A stretch of 64,000 nt of DNA from Scalesia atractyloides (GCA_947069175.1 CAMTDV010000013.1:16259412-16323411), one strand, 5' to 3'; positions 36,795 to 50,001 are shown, counted from the stretch's first letter. The notes: generated by a model from the letters alone, not told the origin. Made by a program: numbers and translations.

Positions 36795-38484
36795 TCGAGA
36801 TTGTGCCATGAAACAATGGGAAACAACCCCTATTGGTACTAATGATCAAGATTGTGCCATGAAACAAGCTGTGGGAAAAGTCTTCAATAAGTCAATTCAC
36901 AGGTTGTGTATGTGGCACATTATTCAGAAATTGCCTGTGAAGGTATGAATTCCGAACCAAAATTAACTCTTCGGTACACATATGTACCCTACTGCCAATT
37001 AATATATTATATATATATATATATATACACATGTGTGTGTAACGAAATGTGCACATGTGTACACTAATTAACTTTTGAATCTTACATGTAGATCAAGGGG
37101 AACGACAAGAGAAATGCAGAAATAAAACAGAAATTCCACAAACTCGTTTGGATGTTTACATTAAACCAGAAACATTTGAGAATAGATGGCATAATCTTAT
37201 TGCTGAATACGGATTGGAAGACCATTCGTGGTTGTCTGAGATGTATTCGATTCGTGAAAATTGGATTCCGGCATACTTTCGCGAGATACCTATGTGTACG
37301 TTAATGAAGACCACATCCAGGTGTGAAAGCGCAAACCACTTGTTCAAATCTAATTCTAGTTCTCATAATACATTGGTGCAGTTCATGTTGTGTTACGACA
37401 CATCAGTTGATGGGCTACGAAACGAACAGAGGGAACTAACACATAAAACGGACACCACTAATCCGGAATTTAAAACCAATTGGCCTATCGAACGTCATGC
37501 AAATGATATTTACACAAGGAGAATTTTTTTCGATGTCCAAAAGGAAATACTGAACGACAAGGAAAATTGTTATATCATTGAAGGATCCGTATCCGATGGT
37601 GTAAGTAGCTTTGTGATTGCTCAGCAAGACCACCCGAAAGAAGTTTTAAACGAGTTCAAGGTTTGTATTTAAATACATTAAATTGTTCTGTGTTATCTCA
37701 CAAACATGTATAAATTATACTCACAATATACCCCCTAACTTATCCGTTTTGCATCATTACATTACAGGTTATGTTTAACAAACAAGATGTCGCTGTTTCG
37801 TGCGAATGCATGGGGTATACTAGAAACAGATTTCTATGCCGACATATTTTCTGTGTATTTGGGCATCATAACGTACATAAGAAACCAAGTCGGTGTATTC
37901 ACCCAAGATAGAGGAGAGACGCTTTGCCTACTAGTGTACATAGCATTGAAAACATGTTATCTGTAGACCAGAGTCGTAGTGGAAGAATATGGCGTAGAAT
38001 CCTTGACAATATGGAAATGTGTCGAGACAAAGTTCGTGGTAGGCTTGACAAATTACAAGAACTAGATGAGCAAGTACAATTGTTGAAAGATAAGGTTTTC
38101 AGTGATGTTCCACCAGATCCGGAACTTAAAAAGAAGGTTTTGGTTTACCAGGAAATTCTTTTTTACACAGAACCAGAGGAGGTATCATGTACGGCACCTA
38201 GGAAAATACGTAACAAAGGATGTAGCAAGCATAAACGTCCAATTGGTCCACAGGAGAAAGCATTAAAAATGCAAAAACATAGAAGAAAATGCAATTATTG
38301 TGGCAAGGGTGTGGGAATGCATGAAAAAAGAAATTGCCCATTGAAGAAAGGCAACATCTCAAAGGATGATTCGTCTACAGAAGAAGATGGCGACGAAGAT
38401 GATGATGAACTAAACGAGTACGATGACGGCACCGACACAAGAACATATGCGTTTTTGCAAGAGAGCGAATATGATGATATTTGA
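36795..38484 (+). pseudogene. Right-arm MULE/FAR1-like transposase, C-terminal half
   Basis: Exon about 36795-36942 reads DQDCAMKQAVGKVFNKSIHR, LCMWHIIQKLPVK, the typical FAR1/MULE DDE-domain helix. An AT-rich intron (to about 37090) follows, then KGNDKRNAEIKQKFHKLVW..., EMYSIRENWIPAYFREIPMC and SRCESANHLFKSNSSSHNTL (37148-37672). After an intron come the SWIM zinc finger (CECMGYTRNRFLCRHIFCVF) and a C-terminal part with CX2CX4HX4C (CNYCGKGVGMHEKRNC) and an acidic tail ending at 38484. Defects: one A lost at about 37153 and a TAG in place of the usual Trp codon near 37910. The N-terminal half is absent. Confidence 0.85.
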
Positions 38485-38944
38485 TCTTTAACTTTAACTT
38501 ACATAAAATTAACTAATACATCTTTTGATGCAACTGATACATTATGTTTTGTGTTTTTGACTTGACTTTTTTTTACATCCTATTGTTAAAATTCTATAAA
38601 TTGGTATACCAAAATTTTACATGTTACGATACCAAAGACAGTTCACAATGTATCTTTTATACATGTATAAAATATTGATTTAATATTGTGTTTCTTACGC
38701 ATTTGTCGCTGCCACCTCTGCTACTTCGTTTTATCTCGTATTTTGTCCGACCCTTCAGCTACCTTTTTATTTCTTGCTTTCGCTACCCTGTTCATTGACA
38801 TTAAACATCTAGATAGCATTAAAAGTTTACTCAACTAAAACAAATATACAACCTTGAAAGTTAATCCAACAAATACCGACATAACAAAAAAAAAAAAAAA
38901 AAAAAAAAAACGTACATCTTGTCATCGGCACAAGTCGACAAGTA

Positions 38945-41900
38945 TTTCCATATCAGATTGTCTTTCTTGCTCAACCAGCTATTAATACTTACAGCTCGCA
39001 CCAAAAATGGGGAATAGACGCATTTCGAGCCTATCTTTTGCCTTTTCCGGCGGATACAACATCTTCAGAAACATGTGTTACATTATCGACATTGTCTGGC
39101 ACATTATCTTGATTGTTACGCTCATCCTGTGTAATACCAAGGCTGAACGACGGGATTTCATCCAGCCTTTGCATATCATACGCACCAGAAATAATGTCCT
39201 CAATCACTTCAGCGGATTTCATAAAAACTGTGTTGTTGGAGAAGCAATGTGTGGTGGTGTAACATTATCTCTATGCATTTTTTGGCCAGTGGTACTCTTC
39301 GCTTTTCCTTTTCTGTCCTCCACACCTTCAAAAGCAGCATATTAAATAAGTTAGTAAGATGGACACTAAACTATACGTAAAAGATTAAATAATATGAAAA
39401 TAGAAAAATACCAGTTGCGTTCATAAGGGACTTGCAAAGCCGTCTTTTTCTCCGGACACATCAAAAGCTGACTTGTTAAAAATTTTCTTATACCTCTCTA
39501 GAATGGGTATAACAGACTCATGTGACGGATATCGCGATGTATGTTGTTTTAATCCAGCCTCCAACTGGATTTTACAACTCTCAATTTCCTCACACATTGA
39601 CAAGACGCATACAATACTCAACGACGCATTCAAAAAATAAAATAAATACATATATAAATAAACTTTTTAACCCCATGTCAAAACACCATTGTAATGTAGA
39701 AAAAACCACAAATGTTAACATCCTCATACCTCTATCGATAACCAATTCTGTGACATTGTTTTTTTCCCAAAGTCATTCTTCGAGATGTCAGCCGCCCCTT
39801 CGTCGCACAGTTCCTCATCTTCTTCAACGTCATATAATTCTCTTAACTCTCCGAGCCCAAAACCTCCATTTCTTAACTCCTGATCCTTCTCTGGTTCATC
39901 AAATCATGCGTCCAAAATTTTAGTGGAGCTTCACGTCGTTCATGTTCGAATCCGGACAATTTGTTGCATCCAAATACAACAACTGATATAATAAAATACA
40001 TAATCAAATACAACAAAAACTTAAAAAAATACAAAAAAAAATAAACAATATGTTGTCACTAAAATGAGTACACTTGTGTATTTCCCTAAAGAACACAGTG
40101 TACTACAAATTAGTTGTACAGAAGTTTGATAAAATATTATATTTAAAACATTTAGAACATACCAAAGATAAGTGAGAGGTCCCCTGTAGTACACCTTTGG
40201 ATCGCATCTGACCTAATCATCTTTACATGTTTTTACCGCATCCACCACAAACTGGCACCAATCGTGATCCTTGAAGCCCTTTTCGTGATTAAACAAATCC
40301 AACATGTTATACATCACGCTTCCGTTTTTTGTGCACCCAATCATCGTTGATATAAACAGTAGCACAAAATCTAATATGAACATCTCTTTATCTTCATACG
40401 AATCTAACCTAATCTTATCCACTATATTCTTAAAACTAACTGAAACCTTCTCAAATCTTGGCACCCATTTATCCTTCAATGGATGCCCAGGATCATCTTT
40501 ATTCCCTTTGAAACCTTTATATTTCCGGCAGGCACACCTAATATTTTCTAACCGACTCTTTGTCCACTCTAATGTGTCTTCACCCAAACAAATCATCATG
40601 TTAGTTGTATCTAACATATCTACAAAAAATGCCCAAGATGTGCTGTAACTTCGATGACCTACAACATCAACAACTTACCAAAACCGATATCCTTCACCAT
40701 ATTTTTCTGCCAAGGTTTCATCACCCAGATAGCTTCATAAAGCTTATTAGGTGACGTCCTCACCTTGATTGATGCCAGTCCACCTAAACTTTCACCCGTG
40801 TTTTCCTTTGTACACTTCCTTTTTTGTGTTTCTTTTTCGTTCGCCTTTTTTGGTAGTTGAAAAGTTCACCTGTTACATTATCAACGGAAACTTCATCGCT
40901 TACATAAAATAAACACCATTATAGTATATATCATAGAAAAATTATAATAGTTACACTGTTACAAATTTGTCTCAAATATACCTCCATCTTCTTCATCAAC
41001 CTCACTAACGTAATTCCGTTATCATCCAACCAGTCCTTGTTTTCCTTCGTTTCAATCATTATTACCATAAAATATATGAAATATAACTACACAAATCATA
41101 GTACACATATGTATATTTAACAAATCAAACCTTACCTTCCTTTTCTACCCTTTCATGGTCACCAGTTAGATTACGACGGCCCCTTCCACGTTTCGGTGGT
41201 TTATCAACTTTACATCATCCGATAACCAACCATATCAATTACTACAATATTAGAACCTCAAAATTAATTGAGGAATACACATAAACCGATCAATGCTTCA
41301 TGTATCAAAGCAACGTAAAACAGTATAATACATTATCATAAAATTTCAGAAATAATCCGAAAAGACATTTGTGTAACATATACCTGTCGCATCTTCATCA
41401 ACTTCATACAAATTAGCCGTATCGTCATCCATATTTTCCTTACTATCTGCTTTTTATGCACCAATGCAAACAAACATCAATATAATTAACACATCGTATC
41501 GCTTTGACCATACAACTATTATTTGTTTGTAGAACCATACATGTTGCTTCTTTTCTCACGTGCTCATCTGTTCTTTTAAGTCTTTTTCGCCTTTGAATCT
41601 TGAATTGACTAAGTTTAACATCTACAACCGACCAAATTAATTAAATTCTAATTAGTTGCCCGTAGTTTTTTATTTTATTTATAAACTCATATGTGTTTCC
41701 AGAGGTTTTTCAGCCTCACATCCTGCACTTACAATATATTAACTACAACTAATAAAAAACATAAATCGTCTGCCATGTTCTAAACATCACCTTTACGTAT
41801 CTCGTCGTCTTTACCGACTTCATGGTGAACCTTATAGCGAACTGCTGTTTGGCTTTTGGTTAATGCCGACACAAAAAAAAAACAAACATTATTAAATTGG

Positions 41901-42191
41901 ATTCCGTTATCAACTACATGTTCTTTTTCAATGATATTTTTTTGGGAATAAATTTTCTGCAACAAAATCTTAAAATTATCTTTACCTGTTTCCACTTTAT
42001 CAGGGTTTGCTTCATCGTCTGAAAATTGGATCGGGTCATCTATAGTATTACTAAACCTACTCGCATTTAAACGCGCAATTCTATCGCTCCTCTGACCTAC
42101 ATGATTAAAACATGAATATTAATGTACTATACTACAAACGCGTAATCTTTTGCTACAAATATTTTTTACATCTTTAGGTTAACAACTTACG
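38945..42191 (-). pseudogene. Right-arm inverted copy of the Ulp1-like gene
   Basis: This is the mirror of the left-arm gene: 39031-39345 corresponds to 33004-33298, 40213-40790 to 31516-32110, and the start ATG (complement near 42189-42191) to 30107. Extra indels break the main exon (for example around 40505-40570, where SLGERHISVDKES is scrambled into another frame), so it is more decayed than the left copy. A poly(A) run (38886-38911 on plus) also distinguishes the arms. Confidence 0.6.
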
Positions 42192-43422
42192 TTTCCTCAT
42201 TCCGAACGAACTTTTGAATCCACAGACTAAATAAACTTGCCACTGAACAGTAACAAAATCATATGACAGCACATTTTAAATTTATAAAGTATTCACATAA
42301 AAAACAAAATACACAAATGCAACAATATTGACATTGTTTATACTATGAACAATCCTATTAACTAAATTTTTAACTCTCCAAAAAATGTAAAAGATATCAT
42401 ACTAAATATCCTCTAAAAACAATCATTGTAACAACTTTCTTCTCGCCTACTATTTCCACAACCAGTGATACTCTGTACCAAATCACAAAAACAGTTTTGT
42501 AAATCAATTTCTCAAATTAAAACTTAGATAATGATACAAACATTGTCAAAAACTCAACCAATAAATTTCCATTACAAGGTACGCATTTGTCAAACAGGAT
42601 GCACTAAGTAAAACTACGAACAAGGAAAGGCATTGTTAACAACTGCTTAAATAAAAAAAATACCTAAACCATGACTATTAACATACAAATTTAACCCACC
42701 CTGAACACTTATAAATTAACATAATACACATGTGTACTATAACATATTCTTGTCAATCCGCAGCCTCATCGTGTTTAATAACAACCTAACAATCCACTTT
42801 GTCATATACACATAATTATACATCACCCAGGTTGGCAAGATTTAAAAATACACTGAACATTACGGCCAAAACTCAAGAAACTAAAATCTATAATCTGCAC
42901 AAATCGCAACTAATCGATAAATTTCAAACCCTAACTTTCGAATGTTTGTTCTTGTATGTCGGCGAAATTATAACATACAGTCAACGTCAAGGAAATCATC
43001 AAATTAACTACTAAACTCATCTACAATTACCTCTTTCTGCGAACGATTGAACTTCCATGCGTGCACCCCTTCACCCAATCCTCTGTGTACTTCTTGATAT
43101 ACTGAAAAGCCGAAGAACTCAAGATATGGGAGGAAGAATTCGGTTGAAAAGAAGATTTTTTGGATACAAGAATCTTGAAAACAAACTATGCGATTGCGGG
43201 GGAATATGAATCAGGGCTAGTTAAGGAACATTTTATGTTTCCTAATTTGAAAAACTCTCCATTTTTAAATTACAAGTCTACCTTTTTATTTATTTTTAAA
43301 GTTAAAAAGATACATCTTAATTACGATCATGCCACTAATAAAAACCTAAGGATGATCAAAATCAATGGCCTAGATCAGTTCGCAAAGTTCACTCTTGTAA
43401 AGCTGTTCACTCTTTATCCTAC

Positions 43423-44815
43423 TTATATATATATATATATATATATTTATATAATTTATGGTTCATTTAGTATATTTTTATTTAATTAGTATAGTATCAT
43501 ACGTTATTACAAACTATAATTATTATTAATTTTTTATTGTAGTTTCTATATTTTTTATATGTAATATGGTTTTTTAAATAATTATACTATTTATTGGAAA
43601 TGTGGTTGTTGAAAACACAATGGTAGAGTTGAGGCTAAATTACAGTGTTTAAAAACCGCAACAAATAAATTAAATAAAAACATATCATTAAATCAATTAT
43701 ATTATATATTATATTATATATATATATTATATAGATCTATTAAATCGTAAACTTTGAGAATAATAACTTTTATATAGATCTATTAAATCATAAACTTTGG
43801 GAATAGTAACTTTTGTGATGGTCACCTTTAAATTTGCTCCTTTTTTCCTTTCGCTTGCTTATTGATAGTGTTTATATACGATTTTTGTTTGATCTACAAT
43901 ATGTTTTAACTTCTTATAAGGCAGTTGGGGTCTCGATGTGCTCTTATGAGACTGGTTCGATTTTTCATATTACATCCGGTTTTTCTGTTTTAGTGGTTTA
44001 CACAGTGGCTTGAAAACCTGTCACCCTTTGTTTGTTTCTCTTCTCATTTGTACAAAACTCACGCAAGAGAAAGAGATTGGTGAAGTCCGTGTCTTTCAAC
44101 CACACAATCCGATAAAAAATCGGAAAGTTATTCTTTGTAGCGATAATACCAAAATCCCAAGTTTGCTAAGTCGTCTTTATCTTGATTAATAGGGCAGTTG
44201 GATATTCGTGAAAGAAAAACTCTTATTTGAAACATATCATTAAATCAATTACAATAAAAACGCGTTACGGAAAACAGACAATTGACTCGCAATAGTTGAG
44301 AAAGGAATTTATTATCTGCTTGTGTCTATTTTATAGTCATGAGGCCCCACAAGTCAAAACTTAATTAATTTCTAAATTGACTGAAATCATGCAAACAACC
44401 GGTTCACTAATCGAATTTGTCAAGTGGCTTGAAAGGATTCAATAATGTTAACTAATTTGAATTTGACAAGCGTGATCGGTTGGGAAATTGTTTCAAGAAT
44501 CGTGTCAACTTCGTCTTCGTATATATCATATATGTGTCCAATACAATGAAGGCAAAAGGAAGTACTTAGGGCCGACCCAAATTGATAACATATAAAGACA
44601 CGTTGAATTAATTTGGCCAACCCCAAAACGATTTTATTATCAAGAAATCTCTTTCTAAAACTTGATTAAAATAACTAACCTTGAACCGGTATTTATAAGT
44701 ATAACCAAATTCACTAGACTACAACTCGAATTACTAAGTTAATAATAAACTACACAACCTAATCCTATCTCGATTAGGAAGTCACTCTTATGGGCCTTGG
44801 GTATGAAGTTCGCCA
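43423..44815. other. AT-rich spacer and probable copia LTR remains (minus)
   Basis: 43727-43817 holds a 44-bp tandem duplication (TATATAGATCTATTAAATC). Around 44310-44340 the minus strand reads ACTATAAAATAGACACAAGC, a TATA-like LTR promoter. This fits a decayed 3' LTR of the copia fragment immediately to the right. No gene. Confidence 0.45.
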
Positions 44816-45557
44816 AAAATCAGTCCCTTAATTTCTGAGTCGTATACGATAGGTCTTCCACACCAGGTAACACCCTCGTTTCCTTGAACTTGGTTCTTTC
44901 TAGCGCTTTAGTCAAACGGCCTGCTCTTTGTTCTTCTCCGGATACATGCTCGACTATTACTTGATCATTTTCCACACACTCTTGAATTAAATAATATCAA
45001 GTGTGTATGTGTTTACTTCTACCATGAAACACGGGGTTCTTGGATAGGGCTATAGCCAACTTGTTAATTATTAACCAAGATTAAAAACTTATGCTTCTCC
45101 CTCACGGTCAACTCTGCAAGTAACTCCAGAGCTATATAACTTGACATGCAGTTGCGGTTGCTACCATAAATTCGGCTTTGCAAGAGGATATGGCCATTGT
45201 AGCTTGTTTTTTTAACACCACGTGATTGGTGAGGAACCAAAATAAAAGATGAGACCGGCAATGTTTTGTGTGTCATCTTTATCAACATTATGGCTAGTCT
45301 CACTATAGCCCATCAATTTCTTGTTCTCACAACATGTACATATTATGCTAAGGCAACTTGTGCCTCGTAAGTGTCAAGAGTATATGCTTTATTGCTACTA
45401 CATGAGATTCTTTCCAGCATTGCATATGATGACTTACCACCCCAAATGAGTATGCCAAGTTAGATTTCGGGCTGAGCTCGATATACCCTGCCTTGAACAC
45501 ATAATTATGTATCTTGTTAAGAATAAACCACATGTATAATATATACATATCAACCAT
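44816..45557 (-). pseudogene. Ty1/copia RT-RNase H fragment
   Basis: On minus: SPKSNLAYSFGVVSHHMQCW, KESHVVAIKHIL, then GYSETSHNVDKDDTQNIAGL, IFYFGSSPITWC, a degenerate ELLAEL segment and the C-terminal HIHTRYHF-like and WCGRPIVYDSE parts. This order (end of RT to RNase H) is typical of Ty1/copia pol. There are many stops and frameshifts. Confidence 0.75.
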
Positions 45558-46430
45558 TAGTAGCTATAGAGCATAGTGAAACACAAAATTGATTAACCCA
45601 TTACTAATATACTTCTATCTCTCACACACATTTACATAAACATATTGCAACATTAAAATGATATATCATTCATTTTTTTAACATAACCAACCGATTTGGA
45701 CGGTTCGATTAGTGAACCTTAGGATGACAAATTCCATGGTTGGTTCGGTTTTCAATTAATTGTTTATATCATGTGCAACTGAGATGCTACGAAAGTTTAT
45801 GGGCTACATGGTTTCTCCTTGGCCAAGAGAGGTGAACTGGCGAAAGACATCATAGTTCTTCAATACAGATGCTCATGGCTATGAACTACAGCAAACAAAA
45901 AAATACAAGGGAATGTGAGGGGGCAAGACTACATATGTGTTGGAGACCATTGAAGATCCTCTCTTTATAACATGGTTATATAGATTTCACATTATGGGAT
46001 TTTAAGTGTCCGCTTAAGAGTCCTACCACCACCCTCTTACCAAAAGATTAAATGGTAAAATATTTAGAAGCCAAAAGACCAAAATGCCCCCACTTAAGAA
46101 TGTAAAATAAAAAAAAACCTCATTAAACGTCACTTTCTAACCCAATTAGACGTTTAGATGAAAATGGCAAAAAATCCCAAAAGTGAACTGCAATATGGGA
46201 CAAAAAGTTGTTTTGGATGAAAATGGTAAGCAGACTCAAACCTCAGGGACGATTTAGAGAATTTACTCTTTAAACTATGTTGATCCTAGATAAATAAGCT
46301 TTAACAAAAATGGCAATTTATTTCAACAAGAGTGAAAATAGTGTGCGGATATAGAAATCAAACTTTTAAAAACCCAAAGTACAAAATTTTTAATTTTATA
46401 TCATTTTGAAAGACTACAAGATGATTGTGT
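45558..46430. other. Spacer with a fragment of the intron-3 MITE family
   Basis: The segment about 46085-46275 contains ACCAAAATGCCCC, ACGTTTAGATGAAAATGGCA and GACGATTTAGAGAATTTACT, a one-sided relative of the MITE at 2359-2790. Otherwise non-coding. Confidence 0.45.
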
Positions 46431-47601
46431 GGTTATTTGTTATTACAAAACGAATACTCAAAGAATACTCTGTAAGTGAAGGGCAAGAGAGTGTGTAGGA
46501 TGTATTAAATGCAAGGCACAACTCATTTAGTCTTCTTGGGTTCTATTCTCTATTTATAGAAAATGTTTTGTAGGAATAAACATTTGTTTATTCATGCACT
46601 TGACCTGTGAAAAGTTTCTTTTGGCATATTCATTGAATCCGTTATTCCACTAGTCACCTTGGGATTTGCGCACGCCTTATCGGGTAGGGCAATCTGATGA
46701 TTCATCATCAGATTTATGATGATCTGTTCTGATCAGATCTGGATTATCATTAGATTGATTAGAAACTTCTGATCCAGTCTTCTTCACATTTTGTAGGCGA
46801 CTGTCTGATCTTTCCTTGATGTTGATTCTTCCTTTTTATTATCTTTTGTCAAGTTATATTCCTTAGGTTTGACCTATTGACTTGTTCAGCATCATATCTG
46901 ATAAGAATCATCAAATTCTTCATCATTGCCCTTTCTTCTTCATGGTTTCTGTATATGACAGACATCTCAGGAGTTTCAAATATCATTCTAATTCTTGCAA
47001 CATGCTTGAGTTCTTCAGGATGTCCGTACAAGGTGGAGTGATGATCAACTTACTTGAAATTACATAGTCAAAGCTTAGATATAGATCAAAGTCACTAAAA
47101 GAAAATATTGTGAACACTTTCTTGCCTACTTATGTTAGGTGATTGAATGCTCTTCTAGTTGTTCTTCTATATGATTTCTCTTCCTCATCAAACATCCTTC
47201 TTAGCTTTATCAGATCCACTAAGTGGATTAGAGAGCTCAAGTCTGTATCAATGAAGGTCTCTTGATTCCCTTAACTTCTGAGAACAACATATTTGTTCTG
47301 TATGTGTTTTCTAAAAGCATTAGGTGTAAAATGATCTATTACCGTTAGCACCCTTTTGATTGGATTGGTAAGTACTGCATGTAGATTGAACTTTCCTATG
47401 CACACTCTTTCTTCATATAACCTCCTTGTTCATGGACTAAGAGGTTTGTCAATTAGTTCTTCTTCATTTTTATAGTAGTGGTGCCTAAGGTGATGCTCAG
47501 GAAAAACAAACTTCTTCATTGGAGACTTGTATTGAAAATCTGGTAGTGTTTGATGGGAGATCTGATCTAGGGATTTCTCTTTGCTTTCTTGAGGTGTTGT
47601 A
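46431..47601 (-). pseudogene. Degenerate retroelement-like sequence
   Basis: The minus strand has a TATAAATAGAGAATAG promoter-like motif near 46550 (LTR-like). To its right are disjoint open stretches (46849-47031 and 47430-47642) with no domain I can name. The local composition and broken frames suggest an old retroelement. It is possible that part of this is host sequence into which LTR copy E inserted at 47602. Confidence 0.3.
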
Positions 47602-48609
47602 TGTAACATCCATCGAAAAACAGGTTCTAAAACCCAAACCATTTGTAAACGAGCTTTCGAAAAATAATTACGATTGGAAAAACTTATTTAATATCTTATA
47701 TTTTTATCTATATAACATTTAAGAATTTTGATATATATAAAGATATATATAATATAACATAAATATAGATACATACATAATAATAATGATATGTAATAAT
47801 AATGATCAATATAAAATATATATATATATGTATGTATGTAATGTGCAGACCACGAGACTCGAACCCGGGTCTCACATTTGAACAACAACCAACAAACCAC
47901 TCCACCACCCCTTCCAGTTCCGAAGGAAACCACAACGATAATTCCTTATACGCGAACTTCAAATCTTCCATTTTCAAACTTTTGCGCCCAAGAAACCAGC
48001 CGCATGACAACCTAACCTTTCCAAACTTAGCTTACGCGTGATTCCATCTTTCCTTTCATAAGCTACGTGAACCTGGTCCTTATTCGATTACCCATACGTT
48101 GCACCGAATCATCTCATCAATCGTTTAGAATAAAGCATCCATCCTTCCTTTTTCTTTTCAAATTTAACTTAAGTCTAGGTAAATCAAACTTCAAAAGAGA
48201 ATACACAGCTGGTGGTAGTCACTGCGCTGAACAATCATCTTATCCTTTTCAGAAATCGGAGTCTCGCCGGAAAATTAACCAGAAGCCGTGTCGTTCCTGT
48301 TTGGTATATTCTTCGTTCCTTTTTCATTAAACCACGCGTAGTTATCTATAAACAATAAAAGAATTGTCGATTAAATCAACGCAACCGGGTTAAGTTCTTT
48401 TGTCATGTTTTGTAACAAAGAAGATAACCGGGAAATTGTGTTCAAAAGAATTAAAAAGTGTATTGATACCGAGTTAGACACACAACCCAGTTGGATGGGT
48501 TGTGTGCACACATACCAGAAGACTAGAGTTCGAGTCCCGACTCCATCATGTTTTAAATCCTTTTGTTTTAAATCAAGGACTGAAGATTTCGAAACACTTC
48601 ATAAATGAA
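47602..48609 (+). mobile_element. LTR fragment (copy E) of the tRNA-like-array family
   Basis: Starts TGTAACATCCATCGAAAAAC. It has the antisense tRNA-like module at 47846-47925 (minus-strand A-box GTGGTGGAGTGGTTTG, B-box GGGTTCGAGTCTC) and one sense module at 48474-48547. The rest of the LTR is missing where the minus-strand gypsy 3' LTR remnant begins, so the end coordinate is approximate. Confidence 0.75.
48474..48547 (+). repeat. tRNA-like hairpin module in LTR copy E
   Basis: TTAGACACACAACCCAGTTG opens a perfect 10-bp stem, CACACAACCC (48479-48488) with GGGTTGTGTG (48497-48506), closing AGTTGGAT. B-box GAGTTCGAGTCCCGACTCCA follows at about 48526. The stem differs from the CACACAGTCC type on both sides in a compensating way. 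Confidence 0.85.
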
Positions 48610-48812
48610 ATTAAAATCTGATAATGAATGGGTTAGCATGTTGACATATCAGTCACTCATAGGCTAAGTTTATGCATGTTGACATCAGACGGTCACTCAG
48701 AGGCTCAGTTTGAGCATGTGGACACTTTAGTCCTTACTAGTCTTTAATAGACTAAAAATAAAATACGAAACGTGTCACCATACTATTGTACACGATTTTA
48801 CAGGGTGTTACA

Positions 48813-48825
48813 TCCTCACCCCCTT
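48813..48825 (-). other. Polypurine tract and 3' LTR start of the gypsy element
   Basis: The minus strand reads AAGGGGGTGAGGA followed directly by TGTAACACCCTGTAAAATCG, the polypurine tract next to the 5' end of the 3' LTR. Confidence 0.75.
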
Positions 48826-48951
48826 AAAGTAAATCTAGTCCTCGAGATTTTTATTAAAAAAGATGGGGGTACTTTTGTGGCATAGTGGACTCAACCTCCC
48901 ATGTCGCATAGTGGACTCAACCTCCCACTAAGCTCCTCTCGCAATCTGAGC

Positions 48952-49998
48952 TTATAAGCCATAGTGCCGACACATTCGATTATCTTGAATTCCAATATAT
49001 CTTGGGTTTAACTTGCCCTTCTTCCCAAAGCGCATCACACCTTTCCAGGGTGATACTTTCAACATGACTTTGTCCCCTATTTGAAACTTAAGAGGTTTAC
49101 GCCTCTTGTCAGCATAGCTCTTCTGCCTATCCCTGGCAGCTTTGAGACGATCACGGATTTGCACAATCTTTTCCGTGGTCTCCAGGACAATCTCTGGTCC
49201 TGATAGTTGGGCTTCCTCAACTTCTGCCCAACATACGGGCGTTCTACATTTTCTCCCATACAAGGCCTCAAAAGGAGCAGCCTTGATGCTTGTATGATAA
49301 CTATTATTATAGGAGAATTCTATTAGGTGTAAGTGGTCATCCCAACCTCCACCTAAATCAATCACGCATGCCCTAAGCATGTCTTCCAATGTCCAAACAG
49401 TACTCTCACTTTGACCATCAGTCTGTGGATAGTAAGCCGTACTAAAGTTTAATTGTGTGCCTAAGGATTGTTGGAAACTTTTCCAAACGTGAGATGTATA
49501 TATAGTATCTCTATCAGATACATTAGATACTGGCACACCATGTAGGGACACAATCTTATCCACATACAATTTAGCCAATTTGTCAGAACTATAAGTCTCT
49601 TTTATTGGCAAGAAATGTGCTGACTTAGTCAGCTTGGCAACAATGACCCAAATCATGTCATTACCACGTTTGGTCTTAGGTAACTTGGTAATCAGGTCCA
49701 TAGTTACCAATTCTCATTTCCAAGTGGGAATTTCTAATTGTTGTAGAAGTCCTGACGGTTTCTGATGTTCGGCCTTAACTTGCGAACACGTCAGACACTT
49801 GGCTACATAGGTGGCTATGGATTTCTTCAAACCCATCCACCAATAATTCTTCTTCAAATATTGATACATTTTGTCACCTCTCGGGTGAACTGAGCATCTC
49901 GTACTATGCGCTTCCTGGAGGATTAGATCTCTAAGCCCTCCAAAAATTGGAACCCAAATTCTATCATTAAATCTAAAGATTCCATCCTTTCCAGGCAT
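48952..49998 (-). pseudogene. Gypsy integrase
   Basis: The N-terminal zinc-binding part (EAHSTRCSVHPRGDKMYQYL, CLTCSQVKAEHQKPSG) and the core DMDFIxxLP-like segment DLITKLPKTKRGNDMIWVIV are visible, with VSDRDTIYTSHVWKSFQQSL and TAYYPQTDGQSESTVWTLED. D and D of the DDE triad are present; the terminal E corresponds to SES/TLED. The GKGVMRFGKKGKLNPRYIG tail is there, but the chromodomain after it is lost. An in-frame TGA lies at 49711-49713. Confidence 0.88.
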
Positions 49999-50001
49999 TA
50001 A

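Larger units (their letters stand above)
28875..43422. mobile_element. 14.5-kb imperfect palindrome of a half MULE (two inverted copies)
   Basis: The outer ends are inverted matches: 28875 on (GTAGGGATTAAGAGTGAATA) against 43422 back (GTAGGATAAAGAGTGAACAG). Both abut AT microsatellites. The arms match nearly continuously over 28875-33881 and 43422-38447, and again over 36056-36770 and 37570-36870. Each arm runs from the outside in: the outer terminal sequence, a multi-exon Ulp1-like gene, then a FAR1/MULE-type transposase fragment in convergent orientation that is cut at the centre (about 36.77-36.87 kb). The left arm lost about 1.2 kb of transposase and gained an LTR (33.88-36.05 kb). The type resembles Kaonashi-like MULEs carrying Ulp1-related ORFs; that assignment is inference. 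Confidence 0.85.
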
